Shown: piece after piece, positions 4,855-10,115 of the stretch
How the letters are laid out: each line of letters starts with the position of its first letter
Position numbering within the stretch: position 1 is the first letter of the stretch
Assembly: GCA_011052055.1 (NCBI GenBank)
Contig: DRJW01000112.1
Location: 1 to 10,115 of the forward strand
Direction: 5' to 3'
Origin: Nitrospirota bacterium
Lineage (GTDB): Bacteria > Nitrospinota_A > UBA7883
DNA length: 10,115 nucleotides
The notes under the pieces: generated by a model
What the model saw: only the letters and a program-made list of their open reading frames with translations
What the model was told of the DNA's origin: nothing
Database searches by the model: none
Translations under genes and position numbers: made by a program

Positions 4855-6855
4855 ATGCCGTCCCAAACCATGATCGTCACTTCGGCCTTGCCCTACGCCA
4901 ACGGGTCGATACATCTGGGGCATCTGATCGAATACATCCAGACCGATATCTTTGTCCGGTTTCAAAAAATGACCGGCAGAAAATGCCTTTTTTTCTGCGC
5001 GGACGATACTCACGGGGCTCCGATAATGATAAGGGCCAAAAGCGAGGGAACTACTCCCGAAAAAATCATAGAGCGGTATCATCGGGAGCATCAGCGTGAT
5101 TTCGATGATTTTCATATAAAGTTCGACAACTACCATTCAACCAATTCAGAAGAAAACCGGCTACTTTCCGAGGAGATTTTTCTCAAGCTCAAAAAAGCAG
5201 GGCACATTACAACCAAAGATGTGGAGCAGGCTTACTGCGAACATGACAAGATGTTTCTGCCCGACCGGTTTGTCCGGGGTGTCTGCCCGAAATGCGGGGC
5301 CGAAGACCAGTACGGCGATGTTTGCGAGGCGTGCGGCTCTCATTACAGTTCGACGGAGCTGAAAAATCCGCGATGCTCCATCTGCGGCGCAAAACCTGTT
5401 CGCAAAGTGTCTGGCCACTATTTTTTCCGCGTTTCCGCTTTTGAAGAGACATTAAAGAAATTCGTCGGGAGCGGAGCGCTACAGCCGGAGGTAAAAAACT
5501 TTCTGGCCACATGGATGAAAGAAGGATTAAGGGACTGGGACATATCCAGAGACGGCCCTTATTTCGGATTCAAGATTCCAGGAGAGGAAAACAAATACTT
5601 TTATGTGTGGCTCGACGCTCCGGTCGGCTACATCGCCTCCGCGAAAAACTGGGCCGGCAAGACCGGAGCCGATTTCGACCAGCTATGGCGATTGGGCGGC
5701 GCTGAAATACACCATTTTATCGGCAAGGATATCGTCTATTTCCACACCCTCTTCTGGATTCCGATGCTTGAAGGGTCGGGATTTAAACTTCCGCATAAAA
5801 TACATGTACACGGATTTCTGACGGTGAACGGCGAGAAGATGTCCAAAACAAAAGGGACATTTATTAACGCCCGTACATATCTGGATCAGCTCGACCCTGA
5901 GTACCTGCGTTATTACTACGCCAGCAAACTGAAGAACTCGGTGGACGACCTTGATTTAAGCTTCAGCGATTTCGTGTTCCGTGTCAACGCGGAGCTGGTA
6001 AACAAGGTGGCCAACCTCGGATCGCGTGTCATAAGCATACTCAATAAAAACAAAGGGCTTGAAAACCGGATAGAGCATATTCATGAATCGGGACGGCAGA
6101 TGATAATAGATATGCATAAGGCGGCCGATGGTATCGCCGCCGATTACGACGCATGCGATTTCAATCTGGCGATAAAAAAAATTATGCGTCTTACCGACAA
6201 AGCCAATGTATATATCGACCAGTCCAAACCGTGGGAGCTTAAAAACGACCCTGAAAGAATGCGCGAGGTTCTATCCGCTGGTATAAACGCTTTCAGGCTT
6301 ATTACCCTATATCTGAAACCGGTTGTTCCGCGATTCGCCGAAAAAGTGGAGAGAATCCTTAAAATCAAACCGTTAAAATGGGATGACTCACAGGAATGGA
6401 TGACTCATCATACTATCGGCAAGTTCGAGCGGCTTGTAGACAGGATCGATATTGAATCGACCGAAAAAATCGTGGAGATCACCAGAAAACAAGCGGGCGT
6501 TAAGGAAAAAACCAGATCGAAGGAGGATGAAGGCTTGATCGAGTTTGAAGATTTCACAAAGATTAAACTAATGACCGCAAAGGTGATTGAAGCTAGTAAA
6601 GTCGAAAAGGCGGACAAGCTCCTTAAGCTGACTGTCGATCTTGGGGATGAGCGAAGGACGCTGGTGGCCGGGATCGCGAAAGACTACGAGCCTGATGAGA
6701 TGATCGGAAAAACAGTGGTCATCGTATCCAACCTGAAACCGCGCAAGATTATGGGAATCGAATCGAACGGAATGGCTCTGGCCGTCAATGACGGAAATAC
6801 GTTAAAGCTTATCGAGCCTGACGGCGACGTTGCGCCGGGGTTAAAAGTCTCCTGA
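4855..6855 (+). CDS. metG: methionyl-tRNA synthetase with C-terminal tRNA-binding (EMAP/Trbp111-like) domain
   Basis: The 666-residue class I synthetase charges tRNA-Met and initiator tRNA with methionine in the cytoplasm. The Rossmann catalytic domain begins I-V-T-S-A-L-P-Y-A-N-G-S-I-H-L-G-H, with HLGH (20-23) as the HIGH motif; the KMSKS loop is K-M-S-K-T (328-332). Between them is a zinc-knuckle insertion with six cysteines as CxxC pairs: C144/C147, C157/C160 and C174/C177. V-W-L-D-A-P-V-G-Y-I (251-260) and W-D-I-S-R-D (228-233) are conserved in the family. An anticodon-binding helical domain covers about 375-530. A charged linker leads to a C-terminal OB-fold tRNA-binding domain (about 562-666, with I-x-F-E-D-F-T-K-I and N-L-K-P-R-K-I-M-G-I-E-S-N-G-M). 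The length matches the E. coli-type dimeric enzyme. Its neighbours give no hint of a special role. Confidence 0.98.
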   Translation: MPSQTMIVTSALPYANGSIHLGHLIEYIQTDIFVRFQKMTGRKCLFFCADDTHGAPIMIRAKSEGTTPEKIIERYHREHQRDFDDFHIKFDNYHSTNSEENRLLSEEIFLKLKKAGHITTKDVEQAYCEHDKMFLPDRFVRGVCPKCGAEDQYGDVCEACGSHYSSTELKNPRCSICGAKPVRKVSGHYFFRVSAFEETLKKFVGSGALQPEVKNFLATWMKEGLRDWDISRDGPYFGFKIPGEENKYFYVWLDAPVGYIASAKNWAGKTGADFDQLWRLGGAEIHHFIGKDIVYFHTLFWIPMLEGSGFKLPHKIHVHGFLTVNGEKMSKTKGTFINARTYLDQLDPEYLRYYYASKLKNSVDDLDLSFSDFVFRVNAELVNKVANLGSRVISILNKNKGLENRIEHIHESGRQMIIDMHKAADGIAADYDACDFNLAIKKIMRLTDKANVYIDQSKPWELKNDPERMREVLSAGINAFRLITLYLKPVVPRFAEKVERILKIKPLKWDDSQEWMTHHTIGKFERLVDRIDIESTEKIVEITRKQAGVKEKTRSKEDEGLIEFEDFTKIKLMTAKVIEASKVEKADKLLKLTVDLGDERRTLVAGIAKDYEPDEMIGKTVVIVSNLKPRKIMGIESNGMALAVNDGNTLKLIEPDGDVAPGLKVS

Positions 6856-6864
6856 CAAGCCGTT

Positions 6865-6879
6865 AGCGGGCGTCCCGCT
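6865..6879. terminator. hairpin between convergent metG and the 121-residue protein gene
   Basis: AGCGGG (6865-6870) and CCCGCT (6874-6879) form a perfect 6-bp GC-rich stem with a 3-base loop, 10 bases after the metG stop and 3 bases before the stop codon of the opposing gene. It is placed as a bidirectional terminator would be, but neither side has a real U-tract (GATTTAACC on the plus side), so termination efficiency is uncertain. Confidence 0.45.
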
Positions 6880-6882
6880 GAT

Positions 6883-7248
6883 TTAACCGTCGAAATATTT
6901 TTTGCCGTACCTGATTATTTCCTCCAGCGAGTTGATAAAAATGTCGTACTGCCTTTTTGACAGTACCTTTTCTTTTTTGGCTATATCCGATGAGTAAAAG
7001 ACCCCAAGCGCAAGATTGTTCCACTGGCTTAAAAACTGCAGGATAACTTTCGAGTGGCTCCCGGCCTGGTCAAGGTTTTTTACCAGCGATTCATGTATTT
7101 CCCTTACCGATTCAGCGTATTGGATAATATCGGCGTGGCCGATTGTCGCATGGTTTTTCTTTGCGGCTTCGCTGATCGCCAATTTCGTAACTTCGACAAG
7201 TTCGCTGACGTGGCTATCCGTCGTCGTCAGCTCGTTTTTAGTTTTCAT
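6883..7248 (-). CDS. unrecognised 121-residue small soluble protein
   Basis: I do not recognise this family. The protein is hydrophilic with no signal peptide or membrane segment. It reads as mostly helical, with stretches such as L-V-E-V-T-K-L-A-I-S-E-A-A-K-K, Y-A-E-S-V-R-E-I-H-E-S-L and D-I-F-I-N-S-L-E-E-I-I-R-Y-G-K-K-Y-F. There are several histidines (four in the first half) but no cysteine. I chose ATG 7248 over a TTG at 7272. A perfect TATAAT on the minus strand (7277-7272) overlaps the TTG, so a transcript from that box would begin near 7265 and could only use the ATG. Upstream on the same strand, 74 bases away, is the small HTH gene, so the two may also share the switch promoter. It converges with metG 27 bases away. 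The long open frame beside a regulatory pair suggests a real gene. Confidence 0.6.
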   Translation of the reverse strand: MKTKNELTTTDSHVSELVEVTKLAISEAAKKNHATIGHADIIQYAESVREIHESLVKNLDQAGSHSKVILQFLSQWNNLALGVFYSSDIAKKEKVLSKRQYDIFINSLEEIIRYGKKYFDG

Positions 7249-7271
7249 ATTTAAAGTTACCCCAGTTGGCA

Positions 7272-7300
7272 ATTATAAATATAGCGATGGGAAAAGGGAA
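7272..7300 (-). promoter_or_regulatory. possible promoter of the 121-residue protein gene
   Basis: A perfect TATAAT lies at 7277-7272 on the minus strand. The best -35 candidate, TTCCCT (7300-7295) at 17-base spacing, matches only weakly, so an activator or a weak promoter would be expected. The predicted start near 7265 leaves a leader of about 16 bases before ATG 7248. Confidence 0.4.
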
Positions 7301-7322
7301 ACAGTTAAAGCCCGGTTTTTTA

Positions 7323-7553
7323 TCAAAAGGCCACTTTTCTCTCGTAAGACTCTATCGATTCGCGGGTTACCCGGTAGGCTCCCCTTATTTTAAGGCCCGT
7401 CAACTGCCCTTCGTCGATAAGGCGTATCACCGTGGGCGCGCTTACGCCCCATCGGCCTGCGATCTGCGAAATGGTGAAATACCTGCGTTTTGATGGTATG
7501 ACCGGAGCCGACCCGCCGCTGGGCAGAATTGAGAGCGTATTTGGTTTCCCCAT
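7323..7553 (-). CDS. small excisionase/MerR-like helix-turn-helix DNA-binding protein
   Basis: The 76-residue protein is almost entirely one DNA-binding domain of the excisionase (HTH_17, MerR-like winged helix) type. After a loose, proline/serine-rich N-terminus (1-22) comes R-Y-F-T-I-S-Q-I-A-G-R-W-G-V-S (24-38). Next are the recognition helix A-P-T-V-I-R-L-I-D-E-G-Q-L (39-51) and the wing L-K-I-R-G-A-Y-R-V-T-R-E-S-I-E-S-Y (54-70). This order (helix, turn, V-x-R-L-I-x-x-G-x-L, basic wing, x-E-x-I/L-x-x-Y) is the family pattern. Such proteins act as phage/element excisionases or as small transcription regulators. No integrase is nearby, so a regulatory role is more likely. It is transcribed divergently from the S24 repressor from a promoter that overlaps the repressor's. 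ATG 7553 is the only methionine; its ribosome-binding site (GAGG about 14 bases upstream) is poorly spaced. Confidence 0.75.
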   Translation of the reverse strand: MGKPNTLSILPSGGSAPVIPSKRRYFTISQIAGRWGVSAPTVIRLIDEGQLTGLKIRGAYRVTRESIESYERKVAF

Positions 7554-7590
7554 GAGTTTTTACATAACCTCGCTAAAAACGTCTTAAAAC

Positions 7591-7619
7591 TTGCCATGAC
7601 CGCCGCGCCTGACTAGAAT
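7591..7619 (+). promoter_or_regulatory. sigma70-type promoter of the S24 repressor gene
   Basis: TTGCCA (7591-7596), a 17-base spacer and TAGAAT (7614-7619) each match the sigma70 consensus at five of six positions. Transcription should begin near 7626, giving a leader of about 37 bases before ATG 7663. The -10 box shares bases 7618-7619 with the -10 box of the opposing promoter. Confidence 0.72.
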
Positions 7620-7647
7620 AATAATTAACGAATATGTAAATTGTCAA
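7618..7647 (-). promoter_or_regulatory. sigma70-type promoter of the small HTH gene
   Basis: On the minus strand TTGACA (7647-7642) is a perfect -35 box. An 18-base spacer leads to TATTAT (7623-7618), five of six matches. Transcription would begin near 7611 and leave a leader of about 58 bases before ATG 7553. The promoter lies within the transcribed leader and initiation zone of the opposing repressor promoter, so polymerase can hardly occupy both at once. Confidence 0.7.
7623..7642. promoter_or_regulatory. 20-bp imperfect palindrome, candidate operator of the S24 repressor
   Basis: The sequence has the form AATTxACxxATxxGTxAATT, symmetric at 14 of 20 positions, with perfect AATT ends (7623-7626 and 7639-7642). 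It fills the spacer of the minus-strand promoter and covers the start point of the plus-strand promoter, where a dimeric repressor would block both. The length suits a CI/LexA-like dimer. That the S24 protein binds here is inference. Confidence 0.45.
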
Positions 7648-7662
7648 GGATGTATTTCACAG

Positions 7663-8388
7663 ATGCGTAAAACAAAGCTCGTTGACCCTGACGCAGTTGG
7701 CCGGAGAGTCAATCATATCAGGGGCAAAAGAACGCTCCACCAGTTTGCCCGGCTTATCGGCGTCTCCCACACTTCAGTTAAACGGTACGAAGAGGGAACT
7801 TTGCCCGATATAAACGTCCTCCTCAAAATCGCTAAAATCGGCGAAGTGGACCTCGGCTGGCTTTTACTGGGAAAGCCCCTCCCCTCGGATGTACGCGAAT
7901 ACAGGCCGCTCCAGTTCAAGGTTGACGCGCCCCAGAACACAACGGCGGCCAAACTGGACGAGTCGGACTATATCAGCGTGCCCCTTACTGCGGGAAATAT
8001 CGCCGCAGGAAGCCCCAGAATCGCCGAGGAGGACGTTATCGACTACTTCTTGTTCCATATGCGGGCATTGAAAAAAGCGGGCGCGTCGCGCGACCTGATC
8101 GCCTGCCGGCTCGAAGGAGAGTCGATGACGCCGCATCTTAACTCCGGCGACGTTGTGGTCATAGACCGGGGGATCGACAAAGAGAGAATCGAAGAGAAAA
8201 AAATCTACGCAATATATGAAGGCGGAGGAATCACGGCCAAAACCATACAAAAAGAGGGTTACCACCTATACCTGATCCCTCTGAACATTTCAGAGAAAAT
8301 CCAGCATATCGACTTGAGGGAAAACGAAAGCCCGATAGTAGGCCTCGTCATCGGCGCCTGGAAAAACCTGGAGCAGGGGATTTTGTAG
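7663..8388 (+). CDS. phage-repressor-type XRE regulator with S24 (LexA/CI-like) peptidase domain
   Basis: The 241-residue protein has an N-terminal Cro/CI-type helix-turn-helix: L-H-Q-F-A-R-L-I-G-V-S-H-T-S-V-K-R-Y-E-E-G (25-45). A linker (72-100) and a C-terminal S24 domain follow. Expected S24 features are present: a candidate Ala-Gly cleavage bond in N-I-A-A-G-S-P (112-118, A115-G116), the nucleophile S154 in G-E-S-M-T-P (152-157) with G-D-V-V-V-I-D-R (162-169), and the catalytic lysine K193 in G-I-T-A-K-T (189-194). All pieces for RecA-stimulated self-cleavage are intact, so it may respond to DNA damage (inference). Many chromosomal members regulate genes other than prophage. It is divergent from the small HTH gene across overlapping promoters, so the switch region is its likely target. 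ATG 7663 has AAGGA (7646-7650) about 12 bases upstream. Composition resembles the host backbone, unlike the AT-rich cassette after it. Confidence 0.88.
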   Translation: MRKTKLVDPDAVGRRVNHIRGKRTLHQFARLIGVSHTSVKRYEEGTLPDINVLLKIAKIGEVDLGWLLLGKPLPSDVREYRPLQFKVDAPQNTTAAKLDESDYISVPLTAGNIAAGSPRIAEEDVIDYFLFHMRALKKAGASRDLIACRLEGESMTPHLNSGDVVVIDRGIDKERIEEKKIYAIYEGGGITAKTIQKEGYHLYLIPLNISEKIQHIDLRENESPIVGLVIGAWKNLEQGIL

Positions 8389-8397
8389 GCAAACTTT

Positions 8398-8424
8398 TTG
8401 TTAACAATAGTTTGGTGGTATACT
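8398..8424 (+). promoter_or_regulatory. extended -10 promoter with overlapping palindrome, upstream of the PIN cassette
   Basis: TGGTATACT (8416-8424) is an extended -10 element (TG, one base, TATACT). Upstream, TTGTTAACAA (8398-8407) is a perfect 10-bp palindrome whose left part TTGTTA could serve as a -35 box at short 15-base spacing. A palindrome over the -35 box is a usual place for an autoregulatory operator, as in toxin-antitoxin operons. Transcription would start near 8431, about 36 bases before the first gene. A second small palindrome, TCCTAGGA (8429-8436), lies at the start point. Confidence 0.55.
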
Positions 8425-8466
8425 TTTTCCTAGGATTACTAATAATTTTGTAGAAATATTAAACCT

Positions 8467-9111
8467 ATGGGCAAATTGATTTCGGAAAACGCCGTGGTTA
8501 TCGCATCAAATTTCAACCCAAGCATTCTTGATAAGTTTTGGTTAATAAAGCAAGGTATCATAGCGGAAGATGAGTTCAAGGATGGCAGTTTGTATACACC
8601 TCAGGTTGTTCAGGTAGAGACTGATAATTATCAGTTGCTTTCAGTGCCTGATAGGCTTCAATTAAGTTTTAAAAATCCTAAACTAGATAACAACATCTAT
8701 TTGAATAAAGTTTTTGGGGGAATTATTAAGACTCTTCCACATACTCCTTACAAAGCAGTAGGCTTCAATCTCATTTGGCATTCTGGAATAAGCGCTTCAG
8801 AAAAAATTTGCGAAATTACGCGCAATCTGTTTATTAGTAAAAAAAATATTGTTGCCAAGCATTTTGAGGATCAAGATGCCCATTTTGGTGTTTTTATGTC
8901 TAAAAGTGTAGATTCAATGAGAATGAACCTTGAAATTAAACCTAATTTTAAAAAACCAAATCAACTTCAGGCTACTTTTAATTTCCATAAAGAATTGACT
9001 GAAGACTATGTCGTAAAGATCATGGATGCTTTTGAAAAATGGAATAAAACAAAAACTATAGCAAATGATATTATTGCGACATTGGAAGAAGAGGTTGAAT
9101 CATGCCTTTAA
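8467..9111 (+). CDS. unrecognised 214-residue protein, first gene of the PIN cassette
   Basis: I cannot assign a function. The protein is soluble, with no signal peptide, membrane helix or obvious metal-binding motif. It reads as alpha/beta: an N-terminal S-E-N-A-V-V-I-A-S-N-F-N-P-S-I-L (6-21), a beta-like segment with P-Q-V-V-Q-V-E-T and S-V-P-D-R-L-Q-L-S-F (45-68), then L-P-H-T-P-Y-K-A-V-G-F-N-L-I-W-H (90-105). The C-terminal half has two longer helices and an acidic end. The well-formed motifs give the impression of a conserved family of uncharacterised proteins, but I cannot name it. Codon use is strongly AT-biased compared with genes before it. The stop overlaps the next start by 10 bases, indicating coupled translation with the second gene and the PIN protein. 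ATG 8467 has no clear ribosome-binding site. Roles as antitoxin, sensor or nuclease partner are all open. Confidence 0.72.
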   Translation: MGKLISENAVVIASNFNPSILDKFWLIKQGIIAEDEFKDGSLYTPQVVQVETDNYQLLSVPDRLQLSFKNPKLDNNIYLNKVFGGIIKTLPHTPYKAVGFNLIWHSGISASEKICEITRNLFISKKNIVAKHFEDQDAHFGVFMSKSVDSMRMNLEIKPNFKKPNQLQATFNFHKELTEDYVVKIMDAFEKWNKTKTIANDIIATLEEEVESCL

Positions 9112-9566
9112 CCGCAGAACAAGAAAATTTAGCGGGAAACCCGACAACCCCATATTTTGAATACAATGGCGCAGACCCTTATGATTACAAATGGAAGCTC
9201 CTTAAATCTAGGAAAAACGCGCCAACCTACCCTGAGGAACCAGAAGGAGAAGTAAATTCTTCTTCTGAACTATCAGTGACCGAAATAGTTGACAAATACC
9301 AACGTCGCTTGAGCGCCTGGGTATTCTCTTTATTAGTAACTGGTTCTCCTACTGATTCTATAACTATCGATAGAGTAGAAATTCTGCGTAATTTGGAAGC
9401 TTCACACCATGTTTCTGAAGATCAATTAAAACGTCAAAGAGCAATTCAACTGTTGGAAAAATGGTGCCACGAAGACATACAGGAACAGAAAGAAACGTGG
9501 GAGTACCTAAAAAAGGCGCTTGATGATGATAGGCTGTCTTATAGAAAGCTTTTCCCGAAAAAATGA
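9102..9566 (+). CDS. unrecognised 154-residue protein, candidate partner or antitoxin of the PIN protein
   Basis: No known family is recognised. The first 55 residues are proline-, tyrosine- and glutamate-rich and probably flexible (N-P-T-T-P-Y-F-E-Y-N, P-T-Y-P-E-E-P-E-G-E). From about 58 the chain looks helical: V-T-E-I-V-D-K-Y-Q-R-R-L, a hydrophobic W-V-F-S-L-L-V-T (73-80), then a charged region to the end with Q-L-K-R-Q-R-A-I-Q-L-L-E-K-W (108-121). There is no AbrB, ribbon-helix-helix, Phd or HTH pattern of classical VapB antitoxins. The hydrophobic part is too short for a membrane segment. The gene overlaps the one before it by 10 bases, with GAGG (9091-9094) 7 bases before ATG 9102, and overlaps the PIN gene by ATGA. 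Its place directly ahead of the toxin-like gene is where an antitoxin usually sits; that role is inference. Confidence 0.7.
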   Translation: MPLTAEQENLAGNPTTPYFEYNGADPYDYKWKLLKSRKNAPTYPEEPEGEVNSSSELSVTEIVDKYQRRLSAWVFSLLVTGSPTDSITIDRVEILRNLEASHHVSEDQLKRQRAIQLLEKWCHEDIQEQKETWEYLKKALDDDRLSYRKLFPKK

Positions 9567-10009
9567 TTATTTTGCTTGATACTAGTGTGCTTGGAAGCGC
9601 AACTAATCCAGCCGCTTCTGAAGAGACGCGTGAGTGCAAAAGTTGGTTGGTTGATTTAATTAAAAATGGCTGCAATGTATTAATTCCAGAGATAGCAGAT
9701 TATGAACTTCGACGAGAGCTTTTACGGGCTGATAAAACTAGAGGATTAAAGGCTCTTGATGAATTAATTGAAAATCTCGAATACTTACCAATCAATACAA
9801 ACATGATGCGAAAAGCCTCAGAATATTGGGCTGAATGTCGTAACAAGGGTAAGCCTTTTGATGAAGACAAAGCGCTTGATGGCGATGTGATTCTCTGTGC
9901 GCAAGCCAATTCTGTCAGCAATCAAGGAAGCGATGTGGTTGTAGCGACGACAAATATTGGGCATTTATCGCTTTTCGTGGTTGCAAAGAAATGGCAAGAA
10001 ATCGCCTAG
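9563..10009 (+). CDS. PIN-domain ribonuclease (VapC-like)
   Basis: The 148-residue protein is a PIN domain from end to end, the metal-dependent RNase fold of VapC toxins and of rRNA/tRNA-processing nucleases. It starts M-I-I-L-L-D-T-S-V-L, giving the first catalytic acid D6. L-I-P-E-I-A-D-Y-E-L-R-R-E-L (40-53) supplies the glutamate, most likely E48. A-L-D-G-D-V-I-L-C-A-Q-A (104-115) supplies the third acid, most likely D108. The fourth position appears as V-V-A-T-T-N-I-G-H-L (126-135), with N131 where many PIN proteins have Asp or Asn. VapC toxins cut specific tRNA or rRNA sites and are held in check by a partner from the gene upstream. ATG 9563 overlaps the preceding stop (ATGA) and lacks its own ribosome-binding site, so synthesis depends on translation of the gene before it. 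Codon use is AT-rich like the rest of the cassette. Confidence 0.87.
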   Translation: MIILLDTSVLGSATNPAASEETRECKSWLVDLIKNGCNVLIPEIADYELRRELLRADKTRGLKALDELIENLEYLPINTNMMRKASEYWAECRNKGKPFDEDKALDGDVILCAQANSVSNQGSDVVVATTNIGHLSLFVVAKKWQEIA

Positions 10010-10063
10010 TGGTTTTGCCGATCTCTTAAGGTTGTATTTACCCTCCCCCTCATGCGATAATTT

Positions 10064-10094
10064 CCCCGCTGAAGCAGTGGCGGGGTTGTTTTTG
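10064..10094 (+). terminator. Rho-independent terminator after the PIN cassette
   Basis: CCCCGC (10064-10069) and GCGGGG (10080-10085) form a perfect 6-bp GC stem with a 10-base loop, followed directly by TTGTTTTTG. This is a classical intrinsic terminator 54 bases after the PIN stop codon and closes the three-gene unit. The remaining 10095-10115 hold no recognisable feature. Confidence 0.85.
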
Positions 10095-10115
10095 CATTTC
10101 CGCCTTTTGATCTTG

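Noticed and set aside
4798..5136. 112-residue minus-strand open frame over the metG start
   Set aside because: Shadow of the HIGH-motif region of metG; no supporting signals.
7303..7325. AAAGCCCGGTTTTTT as a terminator near the small HTH gene
   Set aside because: Only a three-base A/T stem around GCCCGG, so no stable hairpin; it is also on the wrong strand for the HTH gene.
7663..8388. Annotating the S24 protein as LexA
   Set aside because: It has a Cro/CI-type HTH rather than the LexA winged helix, and the locus has no SOS neighbours; a phage-repressor-type regulator fits better.
6883..10009. Intact prophage or integrative element
   Set aside because: No integrase, structural phage genes, tRNA attachment site or flanking direct repeats were seen in the window.
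1..10115. CRISPR array, tRNA or rRNA genes
   Set aside because: No regularly spaced repeats and no cloverleaf or rRNA-like segments were recognised when reading the intergenic regions on both strands.

Overview
The window looks like chromosomal DNA from a Gram-negative, respiring bacterium. The evidence is a periplasmic multiheme cytochrome c, a Tat-exported Rieske protein, a split cytochrome b, a deltaproteobacterial-style HU/IHF protein and an E. coli-type MetRS with a C-terminal tRNA-binding domain. Such a set is common in Desulfobacterota-, Nitrospirota- and Nitrospinota-like lineages. I cannot place it more precisely from sequence alone.

Layout. Positions 1-1615 (+) hold housekeeping genes: the 3' end of rimO (TRAM domain), cutA, an HU/IHF-family DNA-binding protein and folE (GTP cyclohydrolase I). 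Positions 4651-1722 (-) are one operon for a quinol-oxidising Rieske/cytochrome b complex, in the order pentaheme cytochrome c, Rieske, cytochrome b N-terminal half (b6-like), subunit IV-like C-terminal half. A near-consensus sigma70 promoter (TTGACA-N17-AATAAT) precedes it. No cytochrome c1 or f gene is present, so the pentaheme protein is the probable electron acceptor of the Rieske centre. Positions 4855-6855 (+) are metG, divergent from that operon.

Positions 6883-8388 are a regulatory module. On the minus strand are an unrecognised 121-residue protein and a small excisionase/MerR-like HTH protein. Facing away from them on the plus strand is a phage-type repressor with an S24 (LexA/CI-like) autopeptidase domain. 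The two divergent promoters, each with good -35 and -10 boxes, overlap completely, and a 20-bp imperfect palindrome lies inside them. This looks like a bistable or repressor-controlled switch.

Positions 8467-10009 (+) are a markedly AT-rich three-gene cassette with overlapping reading frames: an unrecognised 214-residue protein, an unrecognised 154-residue protein and a PIN-domain (VapC-like) ribonuclease. It has its own extended -10 promoter over a perfect palindrome and ends in a strong intrinsic terminator. Composition and layout suggest a horizontally acquired toxin-antitoxin-like or defence-like cassette. It is the best candidate here for something undescribed.

No tRNA, rRNA, CRISPR, transposase or integrase was seen. 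No gene-free stretch exceeds about 205 bases.
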